Of a stretch of DNA of 36,588 nucleotides, positions 7,264 to 16,186 are shown one piece after another. The notes below the pieces were generated by a model, which saw only the letters and a program-made list of their open reading frames with translations, was not told the DNA's origin and did no database searches. The stretch covers positions 1 to 36,588 of the forward strand of contig JALHOQ010000001.1 in the NCBI GenBank assembly GCA_022842925.1, given 5' to 3'. Each line of letters begins with the position of its first letter. Position 1 is the stretch's first letter. The position numbers and the translations under genes are program-made. This stretch comes from Bdellovibrionales bacterium (lineage in GTDB: Bacteria; Bdellovibrionota; Bdellovibrionia; Bdellovibrionales; UBA1609).

Positions 7264-7641
7264 ATGAAGGAAGCTCAACCCGCAAACTACAATCGATTTG
7301 AGGTTTTTCAGAACTTAGAGGCCGAGCGCATCGTCGGCCAAGCTTACATGCGTGAGGGCGATCCGCTCATCACGCTTAAGCTCTACACGGTGGTGAATGA
7401 AAAGTTCTTCGTTCTAATGTGCAAGGGTGACTCATCCAGATACCTAATTATGACCCGTGAAGAAAATCGAGGGCCGAAGAAGAGCAAGTACATTTGGCAC
7501 ATTGTCGGAAACGGAAAAGTCGATACCGCAAAAGGCGTCGTTCAGCTCGATTTCGATTTGTTCAATAGACCAATTTTCATGAGCCTTTATCCGAACAGGA
7601 GACCGAATCTCAAAATTGCCAATGAACAGGAGGCATCATAA
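7264..7641 (+). CDS. Hypothetical protein in the T4SS operon
   Basis: I do not recognise this 125-residue protein. It follows a strong TAAGGAGG ribosome site and its stop overlaps the start of the pilin gene by one base, so it is certainly part of the operon. It has no signal peptide or membrane segment. The sequence alternates short beta-like stretches (ITLKLYTVVNEKFFVLMCKG, RYLIMTREENRGPKKSKYIW, GVVQLDFDLFNRPIFMSLYP), which suggests a small beta-rich cytosolic fold such as a nucleic-acid-binding barrel; that is only a guess. Position immediately before virB2 suggests an accessory or regulatory role in pilus biogenesis. Confidence 0.6.
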   Translation: MKEAQPANYNRFEVFQNLEAERIVGQAYMREGDPLITLKLYTVVNEKFFVLMCKGDSSRYLIMTREENRGPKKSKYIWHIVGNGKVDTAKGVVQLDFDLFNRPIFMSLYPNRRPNLKIANEQEAS

Positions 7642-7922
7642 TGAAAAAAATTAATCCGCACGTTCTGCTGGTACTTTTTTGCCTTTTGCTTTGCCCGCTG
7701 CTTGCTCACGCAGGCCTTGAATCAAGCCTCATGGGAATCAAAAACAAACTGACCGGCGTGATCCTGCCAGTTCTCTCCGTGATCGGAATTGCGATTGCCG
7801 CAATTTCCTTCTTTACGGGGAACCCCAATGCAAAACAGCACATCGCCTACGCGATCATCGGTTGTATTTTTGGGTTCGGAGCGCAAGCCATCGTCGATTT
7901 CATTTCGCAAACGGTGCGCTAA
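7641..7922 (+). CDS. TrbC/VirB2-type conjugative pilin
   Basis: This 93-residue pilin precursor begins with a signal peptide (MKKINPHVLLVLFCLLLCPLLAHA, likely cut before GLESS). Two hydrophobic helices follow, LTGVILPVLSVIGIAIAAISFF and IAYAIIGCIFGFGAQAIVDFI, separated by a short polar GNPNAKQH loop. This is the VirB2/TrbC architecture, and the length is in the usual range. After export, the mature peptide would assemble the conjugative pilus. Neighbours confirm it: the virB3-like gene starts at the very next base and virB4 follows. TrbC-type cyclisation cannot be judged from sequence. Confidence 0.85.
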   Translation: MKKINPHVLLVLFCLLLCPLLAHAGLESSLMGIKNKLTGVILPVLSVIGIAIAAISFFTGNPNAKQHIAYAIIGCIFGFGAQAIVDFISQTVR

Positions 7923-8228
7923 ATGGATGACGAATTGATGGTTACGAAAGTTCCGCGCGCGCTTGAGATGAAAAGCAAGCTCTTCGGATTTGAACTTCCA
8001 GACTTGCTTCTCATCTTCATGAATCTCGCGGTTACAAACCTGATTTTCGGATCGACTGAATATCGTTACTCGCTCGTGTGGGGAACCTCGCTTCTGCTAG
8101 CTGGGTTCCTGTTCTTTGCAAAACGCGGCCGGCCGGATGGCTACCTCCAGGACCTTGTCCAGTTTTGGACGAGACCCAGCTACCGGTCGGCCGCCGGAAT
8201 GGACCGAAAGTTTAAACGCTTTTCTTGA
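7923..8228 (+). CDS. TrbD/VirB3-like inner-membrane protein
   Basis: This 101-residue protein has the VirB3/TrbD layout. A short cytosolic N-terminus (VTKVPRALEMKSKLFGF) is followed by two hydrophobic segments (LPDLLLIFMNLAVTNLIF and YSLVWGTSLLLAGFLFFA) and a basic tail (FWTRPSYRSAAGMDRKFKRFS). VirB3 works with VirB4 at the inner-membrane T4SS complex. The gene sits between pilin and ATPase, as in virB and trb operons, with no spacer before it. Its end is 14 bases before the preferred GTG of the ATPase gene. Confidence 0.8.
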   Translation: MDDELMVTKVPRALEMKSKLFGFELPDLLLIFMNLAVTNLIFGSTEYRYSLVWGTSLLLAGFLFFAKRGRPDGYLQDLVQFWTRPSYRSAAGMDRKFKRFS

Positions 8229-8242
8229 AAAAGGAGTTTTGC

Positions 8243-10729
8243 GTGAAGTTAGAACACGCCTTGTCTGAAGAACTGCCTTATTGGCAGTTCTTCAAAAACC
8301 CCGTACCACATGGCGTTCTTACGAACGGCCATCTGGTCCGTGGAGCACAAGTTTCGCTCAAAGATATCGAGTGCCTCGACGACTCAGAAGTCAATTCGTT
8401 CACAATGAATTTGCGGGGCGCTCTGAACTCGCTCGCTGAAGGCGTGCGCGTTCAATTCCGGCTAAACGTAGACTCGGACTTTTCGGAGGCAATTGAGCGG
8501 CATCATTCCCTTAAATCTTCAAAACTCTCACGCATTGTCGAAGCTATTGCAGAGGAGCGCATCAACGTTTTGAGAGGTGCCCAAGAAACTGGAGAACTCT
8601 ATCGTCCAAAGCTCACACTCTTTCTCCAAATGCCAATGCTCGTGAAAAGGAAGAGCGGCTTTTTAAAGCGGGCTGAGGAATTCGAAAAAGTCACTGAGAG
8701 CACTTATCAGGAATCTCTAGATGCCTTGAATGAGAATTTTGAAAGCCTGCTCTCGGCAATGCGAAACATTGGACTTGAATGCACTGATCTTGCCGACGAA
8801 GCCTTCAAAAGCCAAATCTATGAATTCATGAACCCGAAAAGATGCCTCGAGCACGAAGCTCCCGTTGTGACCAATCCCACTGATGGCGATTTGCCCAAAG
8901 AGATCGTCGAGGAAAGCCCGTGGCTTTCTCCGCAATCTCCGCGGGGCCAGCTCGTCTTTGGCGATCTGTTGATCTGTTCGCATTCCTTCGTCCTTGATGG
9001 CTTCAGCCATCGCGTAATTTCGCTCAAAACCTTGCCCGAGGTAACATCAGCCGGTCAGCTTTCAAGTTTCTTAAGGCTTCCATTTCACTATTCACTCACC
9101 CTCTCGTTCGAGGTTCCTCCACAGAATGCGGAGATGGCGAAACTCAATCAGCGCAGGAAAATGGCGCATTCGCTTGCGACAACTCACGGTGCGAGTGCAT
9201 CGGACCTTGAAAGCGAAACAAAACTCTCCGCGACTGAAGAGCTGATCCGCGAACTGTTAAACACGAACCAGAAAATCTTTGCTTCACAGCTCGTCATCAC
9301 GCTTAAAGCCCCCATTGGCGATGAAGGCACAAAGACTTTAAATCGCCAGGTCCGAGAAGTCCTGTCTCGCTTTCGTATGCTCCAAGGCGCTGAAGGTCTT
9401 GAAGAGAGTGTAGGCGCATGGAAGGTGCAAAGAAATACTCTGCCCGGCGCAGTTTTATCGCTCGACCGCGCACGCAAAATGAAAACCAACAACTTGGCGG
9501 ACTTCCTGCCGGTGTATGGTCCGCGTGAAGGCGATCTGATCCCAGCAGTCCTTTTTAGAAATCGCATGGGTGGCCTCGTAAAGTTTAATCCATTTGACCC
9601 AAACCTTCCCAACTACAATGCGCTAGTCACCGGGTCATCTGGGGCCGGGAAAAGTTTTTTAAACAACTGCATTCTTCTTCAAGAGCTGCAACAAAACCTC
9701 CGCGTCTTTATTATCGACATAGGAGGCTCCTACAAGAAGCTAACCGAAACCCTTGGTGGTCAATATCTCGAAATGAATCTTTCAAACGGATACAAGATCA
9801 ACCCGTTTGATGTTCCAAATCCGAAAGCCGAACCTAGCACGCAGAAACTAAAGTCACTGCTCGCATCCATTGAGTGCATGGTGTCTGATGACGACGGTGT
9901 CAAGCTCCCAAAAATCGAGCGCGTCCTTCTTGAAAAGGCGTTGCTCGATCTTTATGAAAAGTTTCGTCAAAAGGCCAAAGTGCCGACTTTGTCCGCTCTT
10001 CGGGATTTTTTAGCAGCGTCAAATGAGCCGTCACTAAAGCGGATTTCAACCATGCTTTATTCCTGGACCGGGGATCGCCCCTACGGAAAACTGCTCGACG
10101 GCGAAGGTAGCCTTCGCACCGACGCACGCATCTGCACTTTCGATCTTAAGGGCCTATCCAGTTACCCGGATCTTCAGAGCGTTATGACGCTCATGCTGAC
10201 CGAGTTTATTCTCACCCAAGTTGAACTCGATAGAACATCGAACAAGCGAATCATCCTTGATGAAGCCTGGGAGTTGCTCAAGTCGCCGGCCGCGGCCTCG
10301 TTCATGGAGTATTGCGCCCGCACACTAAGAAAGACAGGCTCAGGGATTACGTTCATCACCCAAGGTCTTGAAGAGATTGTCGCAAGTCCCATCGGCTCTG
10401 CCATTTTGAACAACACGGCTACCAAATTCGTGATGCTCCAACGGGGCGATGCCAAGGTTCTCGCAAACACCCTGAAGCTCAATCCCCAGGAGCTGGCCCT
10501 TATTCATTCGCTTGAGCAAAGGAAGGGAAAGTTCTCGGAAGGGTTCATGATCGAGGGCAACCACCGGCAAGTCATCCGCATCTTTCCAACGCCGCTCGAG
10601 TATTGGATGGCGACTTCAGACTCCAAAGACAACGCGGAACTTATTCGCCTGCAAATGGACGGGCTCTCGATTGAGGACAGTATTTTTGAAGCTGCACGAA
10701 CGTACCCGAAGGGACGTTTCAGTGCCTAA
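8243..10729 (+). CDS. TrbE/VirB4-type conjugation ATPase
   Basis: This 828-residue T4SS ATPase energises pilus assembly and substrate export at the inner membrane. The GTG at 8243 is preferred because AAGGAG lies 6 bases upstream; a TTG at 8225 overlaps the virB3 stop but places that AAGGAG inside the gene. The N-terminal ~400 residues form the CagE/TrbE/VirB domain. Walker A is GSSGAGKS at 464-471 and Walker B is RIILDEAW with D673-E674. A downstream TGSGITFITQGLEEI motif matches the family. Length is normal for VirB4/TrbE. It follows virB2-virB3 in the usual order and is the only assembly ATPase visible in the cluster. Confidence 0.92.
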   Translation: MKLEHALSEELPYWQFFKNPVPHGVLTNGHLVRGAQVSLKDIECLDDSEVNSFTMNLRGALNSLAEGVRVQFRLNVDSDFSEAIERHHSLKSSKLSRIVEAIAEERINVLRGAQETGELYRPKLTLFLQMPMLVKRKSGFLKRAEEFEKVTESTYQESLDALNENFESLLSAMRNIGLECTDLADEAFKSQIYEFMNPKRCLEHEAPVVTNPTDGDLPKEIVEESPWLSPQSPRGQLVFGDLLICSHSFVLDGFSHRVISLKTLPEVTSAGQLSSFLRLPFHYSLTLSFEVPPQNAEMAKLNQRRKMAHSLATTHGASASDLESETKLSATEELIRELLNTNQKIFASQLVITLKAPIGDEGTKTLNRQVREVLSRFRMLQGAEGLEESVGAWKVQRNTLPGAVLSLDRARKMKTNNLADFLPVYGPREGDLIPAVLFRNRMGGLVKFNPFDPNLPNYNALVTGSSGAGKSFLNNCILLQELQQNLRVFIIDIGGSYKKLTETLGGQYLEMNLSNGYKINPFDVPNPKAEPSTQKLKSLLASIECMVSDDDGVKLPKIERVLLEKALLDLYEKFRQKAKVPTLSALRDFLAASNEPSLKRISTMLYSWTGDRPYGKLLDGEGSLRTDARICTFDLKGLSSYPDLQSVMTLMLTEFILTQVELDRTSNKRIILDEAWELLKSPAAASFMEYCARTLRKTGSGITFITQGLEEIVASPIGSAILNNTATKFVMLQRGDAKVLANTLKLNPQELALIHSLEQRKGKFSEGFMIEGNHRQVIRIFPTPLEYWMATSDSKDNAELIRLQMDGLSIEDSIFEAARTYPKGRFSA

Positions 10730-10742
10730 GAGGGGGTGTATT

Positions 10743-11450
10743 TTGAAAAGTTTGAAAAAAGCGTTTGCTGCCGTAATTGCGGCAAGCTTGATTCTAGTCT
10801 CTCCGCAAGGCAAGGCCGACATGTTCGGTGGAGACGTCGTAGTTCTAACCCAAATTCTTGCAAACGCCATTCAGCAGCTCATCCAACTTCGCGAAATTCT
10901 CCAGACTGGCGGCGATACACTTGATCTAATGAAAGAGATCAATCGCGGAATTAAAGACGGGCTTAATGCTATCCGAATGATTAATCCGAAGTTCAATCCC
11001 GGCCTTTACGGAAATCTCAATACGGCAGAGCAAGTCTTAAGCGCAATCGAGGATCTTTACGGCAGAATTCCACAAACTCGCGAAGCAAGGCTTCTTGAGG
11101 CGCAGGACCGGAGCGTTGCCGAAAGCATCGCCATGAATTCAACGCTCTACGAATTTGCAAATCAGGCCGACAAAGAAAGTCAGCGGATTATGGATCACGC
11201 AGCCGTCGTCAACCCGCAAGGAGCGGGTAAGCTCACCGCTCAATCCATTGCCGTTTTAATCGGTGTCACTACTCAAGTTCTTCGAACCAACTCGATGATG
11301 CTTAAGATGATGGGACAGGACATGGCTCTCTCAAATCGCAAAGGAAAACTGCAAGCCGAGCAGTTCAAAAATCAATACGAAGGAATTTCTGAAAGCGCCG
11401 GGCAATTGCCAAAGAAGATGTCCCTTCAAACCGTGAATGGCGGTCTATAA
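10743..11450 (+). CDS. TrbJ/VirB5-like periplasmic protein
   Basis: The TTG at 10743, with AGAGGGGGTG just upstream, gives a 235-residue protein with a proper signal peptide (LKSLKKAFAAVIAASLILVSPQGKA, then DMFGGD). A longer frame from 10671 overlaps virB4 and hides the signal. The mature part is helical, with VVVLTQILANAIQQLIQLREIL near the start, which resembles TrbJ proteins of P-type transfer systems; these are thought to act at the pilus base or tip, like VirB5. The last base of its stop overlaps the next ATG (TAATG), indicating translational coupling to trbL. Confidence 0.75.
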   Translation: MKSLKKAFAAVIAASLILVSPQGKADMFGGDVVVLTQILANAIQQLIQLREILQTGGDTLDLMKEINRGIKDGLNAIRMINPKFNPGLYGNLNTAEQVLSAIEDLYGRIPQTREARLLEAQDRSVAESIAMNSTLYEFANQADKESQRIMDHAAVVNPQGAGKLTAQSIAVLIGVTTQVLRTNSMMLKMMGQDMALSNRKGKLQAEQFKNQYEGISESAGQLPKKMSLQTVNGGL

Positions 11451-12331
11451 TGCTTCAGTTTGAAAATTTAAGTCCATTGATGCAGGCCCTCCATGCGGAC
11501 TTCACAAAACTGTACTTTCTGATGCTCCCGGTATTCTTCGCGTTGGCGGTTTGCCTTCAATGGTTCAAATCACCAAGCGGTGCAATTGACTTTGTGGATA
11601 TCTTGAAACGCGCAGTTGTTTCAACGCTACTGCTCGTGGCCTTTCCAGAAATCTCAAAGGCCATCATTGCCGTGAGCGATGGAATTGCCGATCGAATCGA
11701 CAAGATTGATAGCACACAAGCCATCATCGACATGGCAGCGCAAAAAGCGGAGAGCTACACCTTCACAAAGGAAAGCATCCTACTTGCCTTTGATGACTTG
11801 ATTATTTCCGCGATCACATTTGTAAGTTACTGGATTTTACTGTTCGCAAGGCATCTGACGGTCGCCATGTACAATTTCTTCTGGGTATTTTTGAGCGTCG
11901 TCTCGCCATTAATGCTTTTGTTCAATCTTTTTCCGGGAACTAGTCACATCACGGCGAATCTTTTTAAGTCCATGATTGAGGTCGCGAGTTGGAAAATTGT
12001 TTGGGCGATCCTAGGAGCCATGCTCACATCACTCGTGTTTGTGGACGTCTATAAGCTCGAAGGCGCCTATGCAACATTGACCATTATGAACACGCTGTTT
12101 GCGGTGTCCATGCTCGCCACACCCTTGATCGTCAGAAACCTCGTGGGACCTGGAATTCAGCACGCGAGTACTGCCGTAGGACCCGCAGCCGTCCTTGCAA
12201 TGGGGTGGGTTGCGAGGACTGGGCTCGTTACCGCCGGAAAGGCACACAATCAATTGAGGCAATGGTCAAGACCACGCCCAAAGGTTGAAGTTCCGCAAGA
12301 ATTTGGAACAGAGAAAAGGAGTAAGAGATGA
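11450..12331 (+). CDS. TrbL/VirB6-like polytopic inner-membrane protein
   Basis: This 293-residue multi-pass membrane protein has about five to six hydrophobic segments, including LYFLMLPVFFALAVCLQWF, LLVAFPEISKAIIAV, FVSYWILLFARHLTVAMYNFFWVFLSVVSPLMLLF, IVWAILGAMLTSLVFV and TLFAVSMLATPLIV. It has a basic C-terminal tail. Size and topology fit TrbL/VirB6, which forms part of the inner-membrane channel. It is coupled to trbJ by TAATG and to the virB8-like gene by ATGA. Divergence of this family makes the call depend partly on position. Confidence 0.8.
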   Translation: MLQFENLSPLMQALHADFTKLYFLMLPVFFALAVCLQWFKSPSGAIDFVDILKRAVVSTLLLVAFPEISKAIIAVSDGIADRIDKIDSTQAIIDMAAQKAESYTFTKESILLAFDDLIISAITFVSYWILLFARHLTVAMYNFFWVFLSVVSPLMLLFNLFPGTSHITANLFKSMIEVASWKIVWAILGAMLTSLVFVDVYKLEGAYATLTIMNTLFAVSMLATPLIVRNLVGPGIQHASTAVGPAAVLAMGWVARTGLVTAGKAHNQLRQWSRPRPKVEVPQEFGTEKRSKR

Positions 12332-12915
12332 ATCCGTTAAAGGTTAGTTTTAAACCCCAAGTATTTCCAAAAATGCTGGCGGATTTGAGTCATTCAAATC
12401 AGTTCCTAAAAGTATTTGCTACGGCAAGTATGCTCATTTCACTTGGACTTTTGATTCTGGTCTCTGCACTCGCGTCTCGCGGGCCAGTAGTTATCGCATT
12501 GTCACCTCAGGCAGGACGTTTGCAAAAGGTAGAGATGCCAAAGCCCGAGCTTGAAGTTCAAGAGGCGGTGCGAGCCTATGTTGAGCTTAGGTACAACTGG
12601 GACCACACATCTGTTGACGCGAAACTTGAGTCGGCCAAAGCCTTTGTGTCTTCGCAGTTTGTCCAAAATTTCGTACAGGGCGTCTCAAATGTTAGGAAAT
12701 TCTCCAAAGAGAAGAACGTCGCCCAGCGCGCTTATGCCGCAAATATCACCGTCGATCTTAAGCGAAGTGTCGCCACCGTCACCGGCGACCGTATATCGGA
12801 AATTCAGGGCATTCGGGCTGTGGGCGCGCTCAACATTGAGCTAACCTTTCAAAGTGGACCGCGTACCGATTTGAATCCTTGGGGAATCTACATCGTGAGG
12901 GAAACCGAAAAATAA
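12328..12915 (+). CDS. VirB8/TrbF/TraE-like inner-membrane protein
   Basis: This 195-residue protein has one N-terminal transmembrane helix (VFATASMLISLGLLILVSALAS) and a periplasmic domain containing VQEAVRAYVELRYNWDHTSVDAKLESAKAFVSS and alternating strands (AANITVDLKRSVATVTGDR). This is the layout of VirB8/TraE scaffold proteins, which link the inner-membrane complex to the core channel. The ATG overlaps the stop of virB6 (ATGA). The gene precedes the virB9-virB10 pair, again as expected. An 85-base spacer with no evident signal follows. Confidence 0.78.
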   Translation: MNPLKVSFKPQVFPKMLADLSHSNQFLKVFATASMLISLGLLILVSALASRGPVVIALSPQAGRLQKVEMPKPELEVQEAVRAYVELRYNWDHTSVDAKLESAKAFVSSQFVQNFVQGVSNVRKFSKEKNVAQRAYAANITVDLKRSVATVTGDRISEIQGIRAVGALNIELTFQSGPRTDLNPWGIYIVRETEK

Positions 12916-13000
12916 AAAATCGCCTTTAAATCGACACCGCGGGGCCAATAGGGCGTCCGCACACTCGCGAATCATCAACCTTAGCCCCGAGGAGACTAAC

Positions 13001-13699
13001 GTGATATTCGCCTTTTTATTGTTTTCCTCCTTCGCACACGCAGATTTGGCTCGTGTGCGAAAGGTCGAAGTTAAAACCGATCAGATCGTGACCGTTAAAA
13101 CCGCAATCGGTGTTGCCACCATCGTTCAAGTCCCAGATCGTCCAACAAGCCTCGTGGTCGGCGATAGTGAATCCTTCAAAATCGAATATCTCGATCAAGC
13201 GATCACCATAAAACCCTTAAGAAGTGGCGCAAAGAGCAACCTCTACATTTATACCGATTGGAAAAGATTTAACGTTCAGCTAGTCACCGGCCCTGAGGCC
13301 GCTGCCGATTACGTCGTTTATCTCTCAACACCGATGAAAGCCCCTCCGCCTCAAGATCCAATTCAATGGACAGACGTTGCCCTTGAAGCGAAAGCCGAGG
13401 ATCTGTCTCTTACAATCAAGCGGATTGGTCGCCTAAAAAGTGAGTATATCTTTTTCGAGTTCAAGCTCGCTGGCAAGAAGATGGACGTTGATCCGTCGTG
13501 GTTCTGGCTCACTCAAGGTGCAAAGTCGCGTCCCGTGCATCGATTGCTCTTGTCCAAGTTGAGCCTGAATCAAGATGCCCCAGTCGAGGGGCTGCTACAG
13601 GTTCGGCTCAAAGATATCGCTCGAGATAGTTTGAACGTCGAAGTTAGACGCAAGAAGACCATCGTCCTCAAAATTCCAAAGGAGATTTTATGGCGGTGA
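13001..13699 (+). CDS. VirB9/TrbG-like outer-membrane-complex protein
   Basis: This 232-residue protein starts at a GTG after GAGGAG. It has a short signal peptide (MIFAFLLFSSFAHA). The VirB9/TrbG N-terminal motif is clear: VATIVQVPDRPTSLVVGD, then ITIKPLRSGAKSNLYIYTDW and KRFNVQLVTG. The remainder is beta-rich (YIFFEFKLAGKKMDVDPSWFWLTQG), consistent with the C-terminal VirB9 domain, although it is diverged. VirB9 with VirB10 forms the outer-membrane core complex. The end overlaps the start of the VirB10-like gene by 10 bases. Confidence 0.85.
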   Translation: MIFAFLLFSSFAHADLARVRKVEVKTDQIVTVKTAIGVATIVQVPDRPTSLVVGDSESFKIEYLDQAITIKPLRSGAKSNLYIYTDWKRFNVQLVTGPEAAADYVVYLSTPMKAPPPQDPIQWTDVALEAKAEDLSLTIKRIGRLKSEYIFFEFKLAGKKMDVDPSWFWLTQGAKSRPVHRLLLSKLSLNQDAPVEGLLQVRLKDIARDSLNVEVRRKKTIVLKIPKEILWR

Positions 13700-14598
13700 A
13701 TGAAGGTTTTTTTCGAAGGCTGTTTTTCGCAGAACGTGTGCCGTTCTCCGAAAAACGCGATGTGAATTGGAAAGCTGTTAAGTGGGTGCTTCTAGGTGTG
13801 GTCGCCCTGTTTGTTCTGGTCGTGCTTGCAATGCCGAGCACACCCGAACAAGTTCCGCCCGAAGAAGTAGAGGCCGTGACCTTGCAACGCAGGGAAATGG
13901 AGCCACATCAAGCTGAAGTGATTCCAAGTTCGCAAAGATTATCAAATTACTATTCCTCAAATCGAGGATCGGGCTCGGCGCCAAATCGACAGGGTCCCAT
14001 GGTCGTTACTCGCGGAGGACTCGACTACAAGACTCAGCTTCCGCCAGGCTCCAGAATCCGCGTTCGATTGCTCCAAGGGGCCATTGTTTCATCTGAAAGT
14101 ATGCCGATCATAGGACTTGTGATTGAAGATGTCTCTACTGAGAGCGGTGTTGCAGTCGAGAAGGGCTCCCGGATCTTTGGCGAAGCCTCTTTTGATGACT
14201 CAGGAGATGTGGCAACCGTCGTTTGGACCTCACTCCAAACGCCAGATGGCCGCGAGAGGCAGATGGCTGCAATCGGGGTCTCCCTTTCTGGTCACGTGGG
14301 AGTTCAAGGCGAGGTTCATTCAAAACGAGGTCAAAACATCGCTGGCAGCACCATTTCAAGATTCGTCGGCGCCTATGCCGAAGGCTCAGTTGAGCGCGGC
14401 GTGCTTGGCTTCTCCAAGGGAGGTGCCAAGAACGGCCTTAAGACTGCGGTTGCTGAAACGGCAAAGGATCAAGCCGACTCTTACGCAAGCGATCTAAAGC
14501 GTGAAAAACGATGGATTGAGCTCGAAGCCGGAAATGAATCGCTCGCGGTTTTAAAACAGCCCTTCGCTTTCAGAGATCCAGGTAGTTATGGAAGATAG
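13690..14598 (+). CDS. VirB10/TrbI-like core channel protein
   Basis: This 302-residue protein has a cytosolic start, one transmembrane helix (WVLLGVVALFVLVVLAM), a Pro- and Glu-containing periplasmic linker (PSTPEQVPPEEVEA), and a C-terminal TrbI-like region. That region has GSRIRVRLLQGAIVSSESMPIIGLVIEDV and GSRIFGEASFDDSGDVATVVWTSL, the beta-barrel-type motifs of VirB10/TrbI. It is shorter than many VirB10 proteins. VirB10 spans the envelope and senses ATP energy from VirD4 and VirB4. It overlaps virB9 upstream and virD4 downstream by 10 and 11 bases. Confidence 0.85.
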   Translation: MAVNEGFFRRLFFAERVPFSEKRDVNWKAVKWVLLGVVALFVLVVLAMPSTPEQVPPEEVEAVTLQRREMEPHQAEVIPSSQRLSNYYSSNRGSGSAPNRQGPMVVTRGGLDYKTQLPPGSRIRVRLLQGAIVSSESMPIIGLVIEDVSTESGVAVEKGSRIFGEASFDDSGDVATVVWTSLQTPDGRERQMAAIGVSLSGHVGVQGEVHSKRGQNIAGSTISRFVGAYAEGSVERGVLGFSKGGAKNGLKTAVAETAKDQADSYASDLKREKRWIELEAGNESLAVLKQPFAFRDPGSYGR

Positions 14599-16186
14599 GC
14601 GGTTTCAAAACTCCGACCACCTTCTGACATTTGCACTGCTTTTTGTCGGATGTGCGGTCGTGAATAAATACTGGCCGATCTTTCAGGCTTGGATGACTCC
14701 TGTTGAAAACCGGATGGCCCTGCTCATTCTTGTGCTCATTCCGGTAGGGCTCCTGCTTTACCGGGCAATCGACGCAGTTATACGTCGGCTTGAGAAGGCT
14801 TCCTTCGAGCGAAGTATTCTTGGGGCCGAAAATGGCGCGGTTTTCTGCGGACACACCGTGTCCGGCGAAGGCGTGTTCATAAAGACCCGCCAGCGCGGAA
14901 TGCATACGCAAGTCATTGGAACAACGAACGCCGGCAAGACCGAGTCCGTAATTCTTCCCTGGGCTATTCAAGATATTCAACAAGGAAGAGGACTCATCCT
15001 TATTGACGGTAAGGCGGATCGCTCACTGCTAGAGAAAATCCATTCGTATGTAGTGAAGGCTGACCGTGCAAAAGACTTCAAACTCTTCTCAATAAGTAAT
15101 ATCAACGAATCATCGCAATTTAATCCGCTAATTGGGGGCACTACCGAACAGATTGCCGAAAGAGTCTTCAATGCTTTTGAGTTCGATAATCCCTACTATC
15201 GAAGCGTTCAGTTCGAGATTTTTGCACAGGTCCTTAGAATTTTTGAAGCGGGAAGAGTCGTTCCGACCTTCGAGCGTCTGCATCAGGCCATTTGCCAGCC
15301 AAAACGCCTGCGCTTGATCTTAGATGCTCACAGTCCAGCCCTAACTACGTGGCTCAATGAATTTTTGAACCTAGATGCCAATGAACGCGACAAGCGCACC
15401 AGCGGTTTAACTGCGGCCTTAAGCCATTTTGCATTTGGCGAGCCTTCGCTTCTTTTTAATTCGGAACGGCCATCAATCGATTTGAAGAAAGCTCTGGCTA
15501 ATAACCAGATCATTTATTTCCAACTCCCGGTGCTGCTCGCACCATTTCTCGGAAAGGCGTCAGGAAAGTTGGTTCTTCAAGCCCTTCAAAGTGCCGTCGC
15601 TGAAAGGCACAAGAGCGGAAAAGGGACATTCTTTTCTGTGTTTTTGGATGATTTCACCGAGTATCTTTACCCAGGTTTTGTTTCAATACTCAACAAAACA
15701 CGGAGTGCAGACATTGGTGTGGTCTTCGCCCATCAGGCCTTGGGCGACATCAAGACCTTAGGGGACGCTATCGCCAATTCGATCCTCACTAACTCGAATC
15801 TAAAAATCTTCATGCGTGGCAGTGATCCCGAGTCGGCGGAATATTTCGCGCGCGTCATTGGCACCAAAGAAGCCATGAAGTTTACTGAGCGGACCAAAAG
15901 AGGAGTGGCTGGTCAGAGTTACACCGGCGATGCTTCCGCACGAGCTGTTGAGGAGTTCGTGATTCATCCCAATCGATTTAAATCGAGCCTTGGCGTCGGT
16001 GAGGCCATCATGGTCGTTCCCCACGAAAAGGGAAGTAAAACTGTGCACATGAAATTTAGGAAGTTTGATGATCTTCCGGCAGCTCCAATTCCAAGTATCG
16101 AAAAATCAAAAGCGGGTCCGCTTCCGGACAATGAACCCATAATCCTAAAAAAGGAGGACGTAGTATGCGAATTGGTATTCGACTAG
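14588..16186 (+). CDS. VirD4/TraG/TraD-type coupling protein
   Basis: This 532-residue coupling ATPase would bring the DNA-protein substrate to the channel. Two N-terminal transmembrane helices (LLTFALLFVGCAVVNKYW and MALLILVLIPVGLLLYRAID) precede the motor domain. Walker A is GTTNAGKT at 111-118, and a Walker B-like FFSVFLDDFTEYL carries D354-D355. The segment from LNKTRSADIGVVFAHQALGDI matches the TraM-recognition region of TraD/TraG. Presence of a coupling protein argues for DNA transfer rather than a pure effector system. It overlaps virB10 at the start and the lipoprotein gene at the end. Confidence 0.92.
   Translation: MEDRRFQNSDHLLTFALLFVGCAVVNKYWPIFQAWMTPVENRMALLILVLIPVGLLLYRAIDAVIRRLEKASFERSILGAENGAVFCGHTVSGEGVFIKTRQRGMHTQVIGTTNAGKTESVILPWAIQDIQQGRGLILIDGKADRSLLEKIHSYVVKADRAKDFKLFSISNINESSQFNPLIGGTTEQIAERVFNAFEFDNPYYRSVQFEIFAQVLRIFEAGRVVPTFERLHQAICQPKRLRLILDAHSPALTTWLNEFLNLDANERDKRTSGLTAALSHFAFGEPSLLFNSERPSIDLKKALANNQIIYFQLPVLLAPFLGKASGKLVLQALQSAVAERHKSGKGTFFSVFLDDFTEYLYPGFVSILNKTRSADIGVVFAHQALGDIKTLGDAIANSILTNSNLKIFMRGSDPESAEYFARVIGTKEAMKFTERTKRGVAGQSYTGDASARAVEEFVIHPNRFKSSLGVGEAIMVVPHEKGSKTVHMKFRKFDDLPAAPIPSIEKSKAGPLPDNEPIILKKEDVVCELVFD

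Noticed and set aside
9184-9612. A 142-codon minus-strand frame inside virB4
   Set aside because: It is Arg/Ser/Pro-rich shadow sequence antisense to a conserved ATPase.
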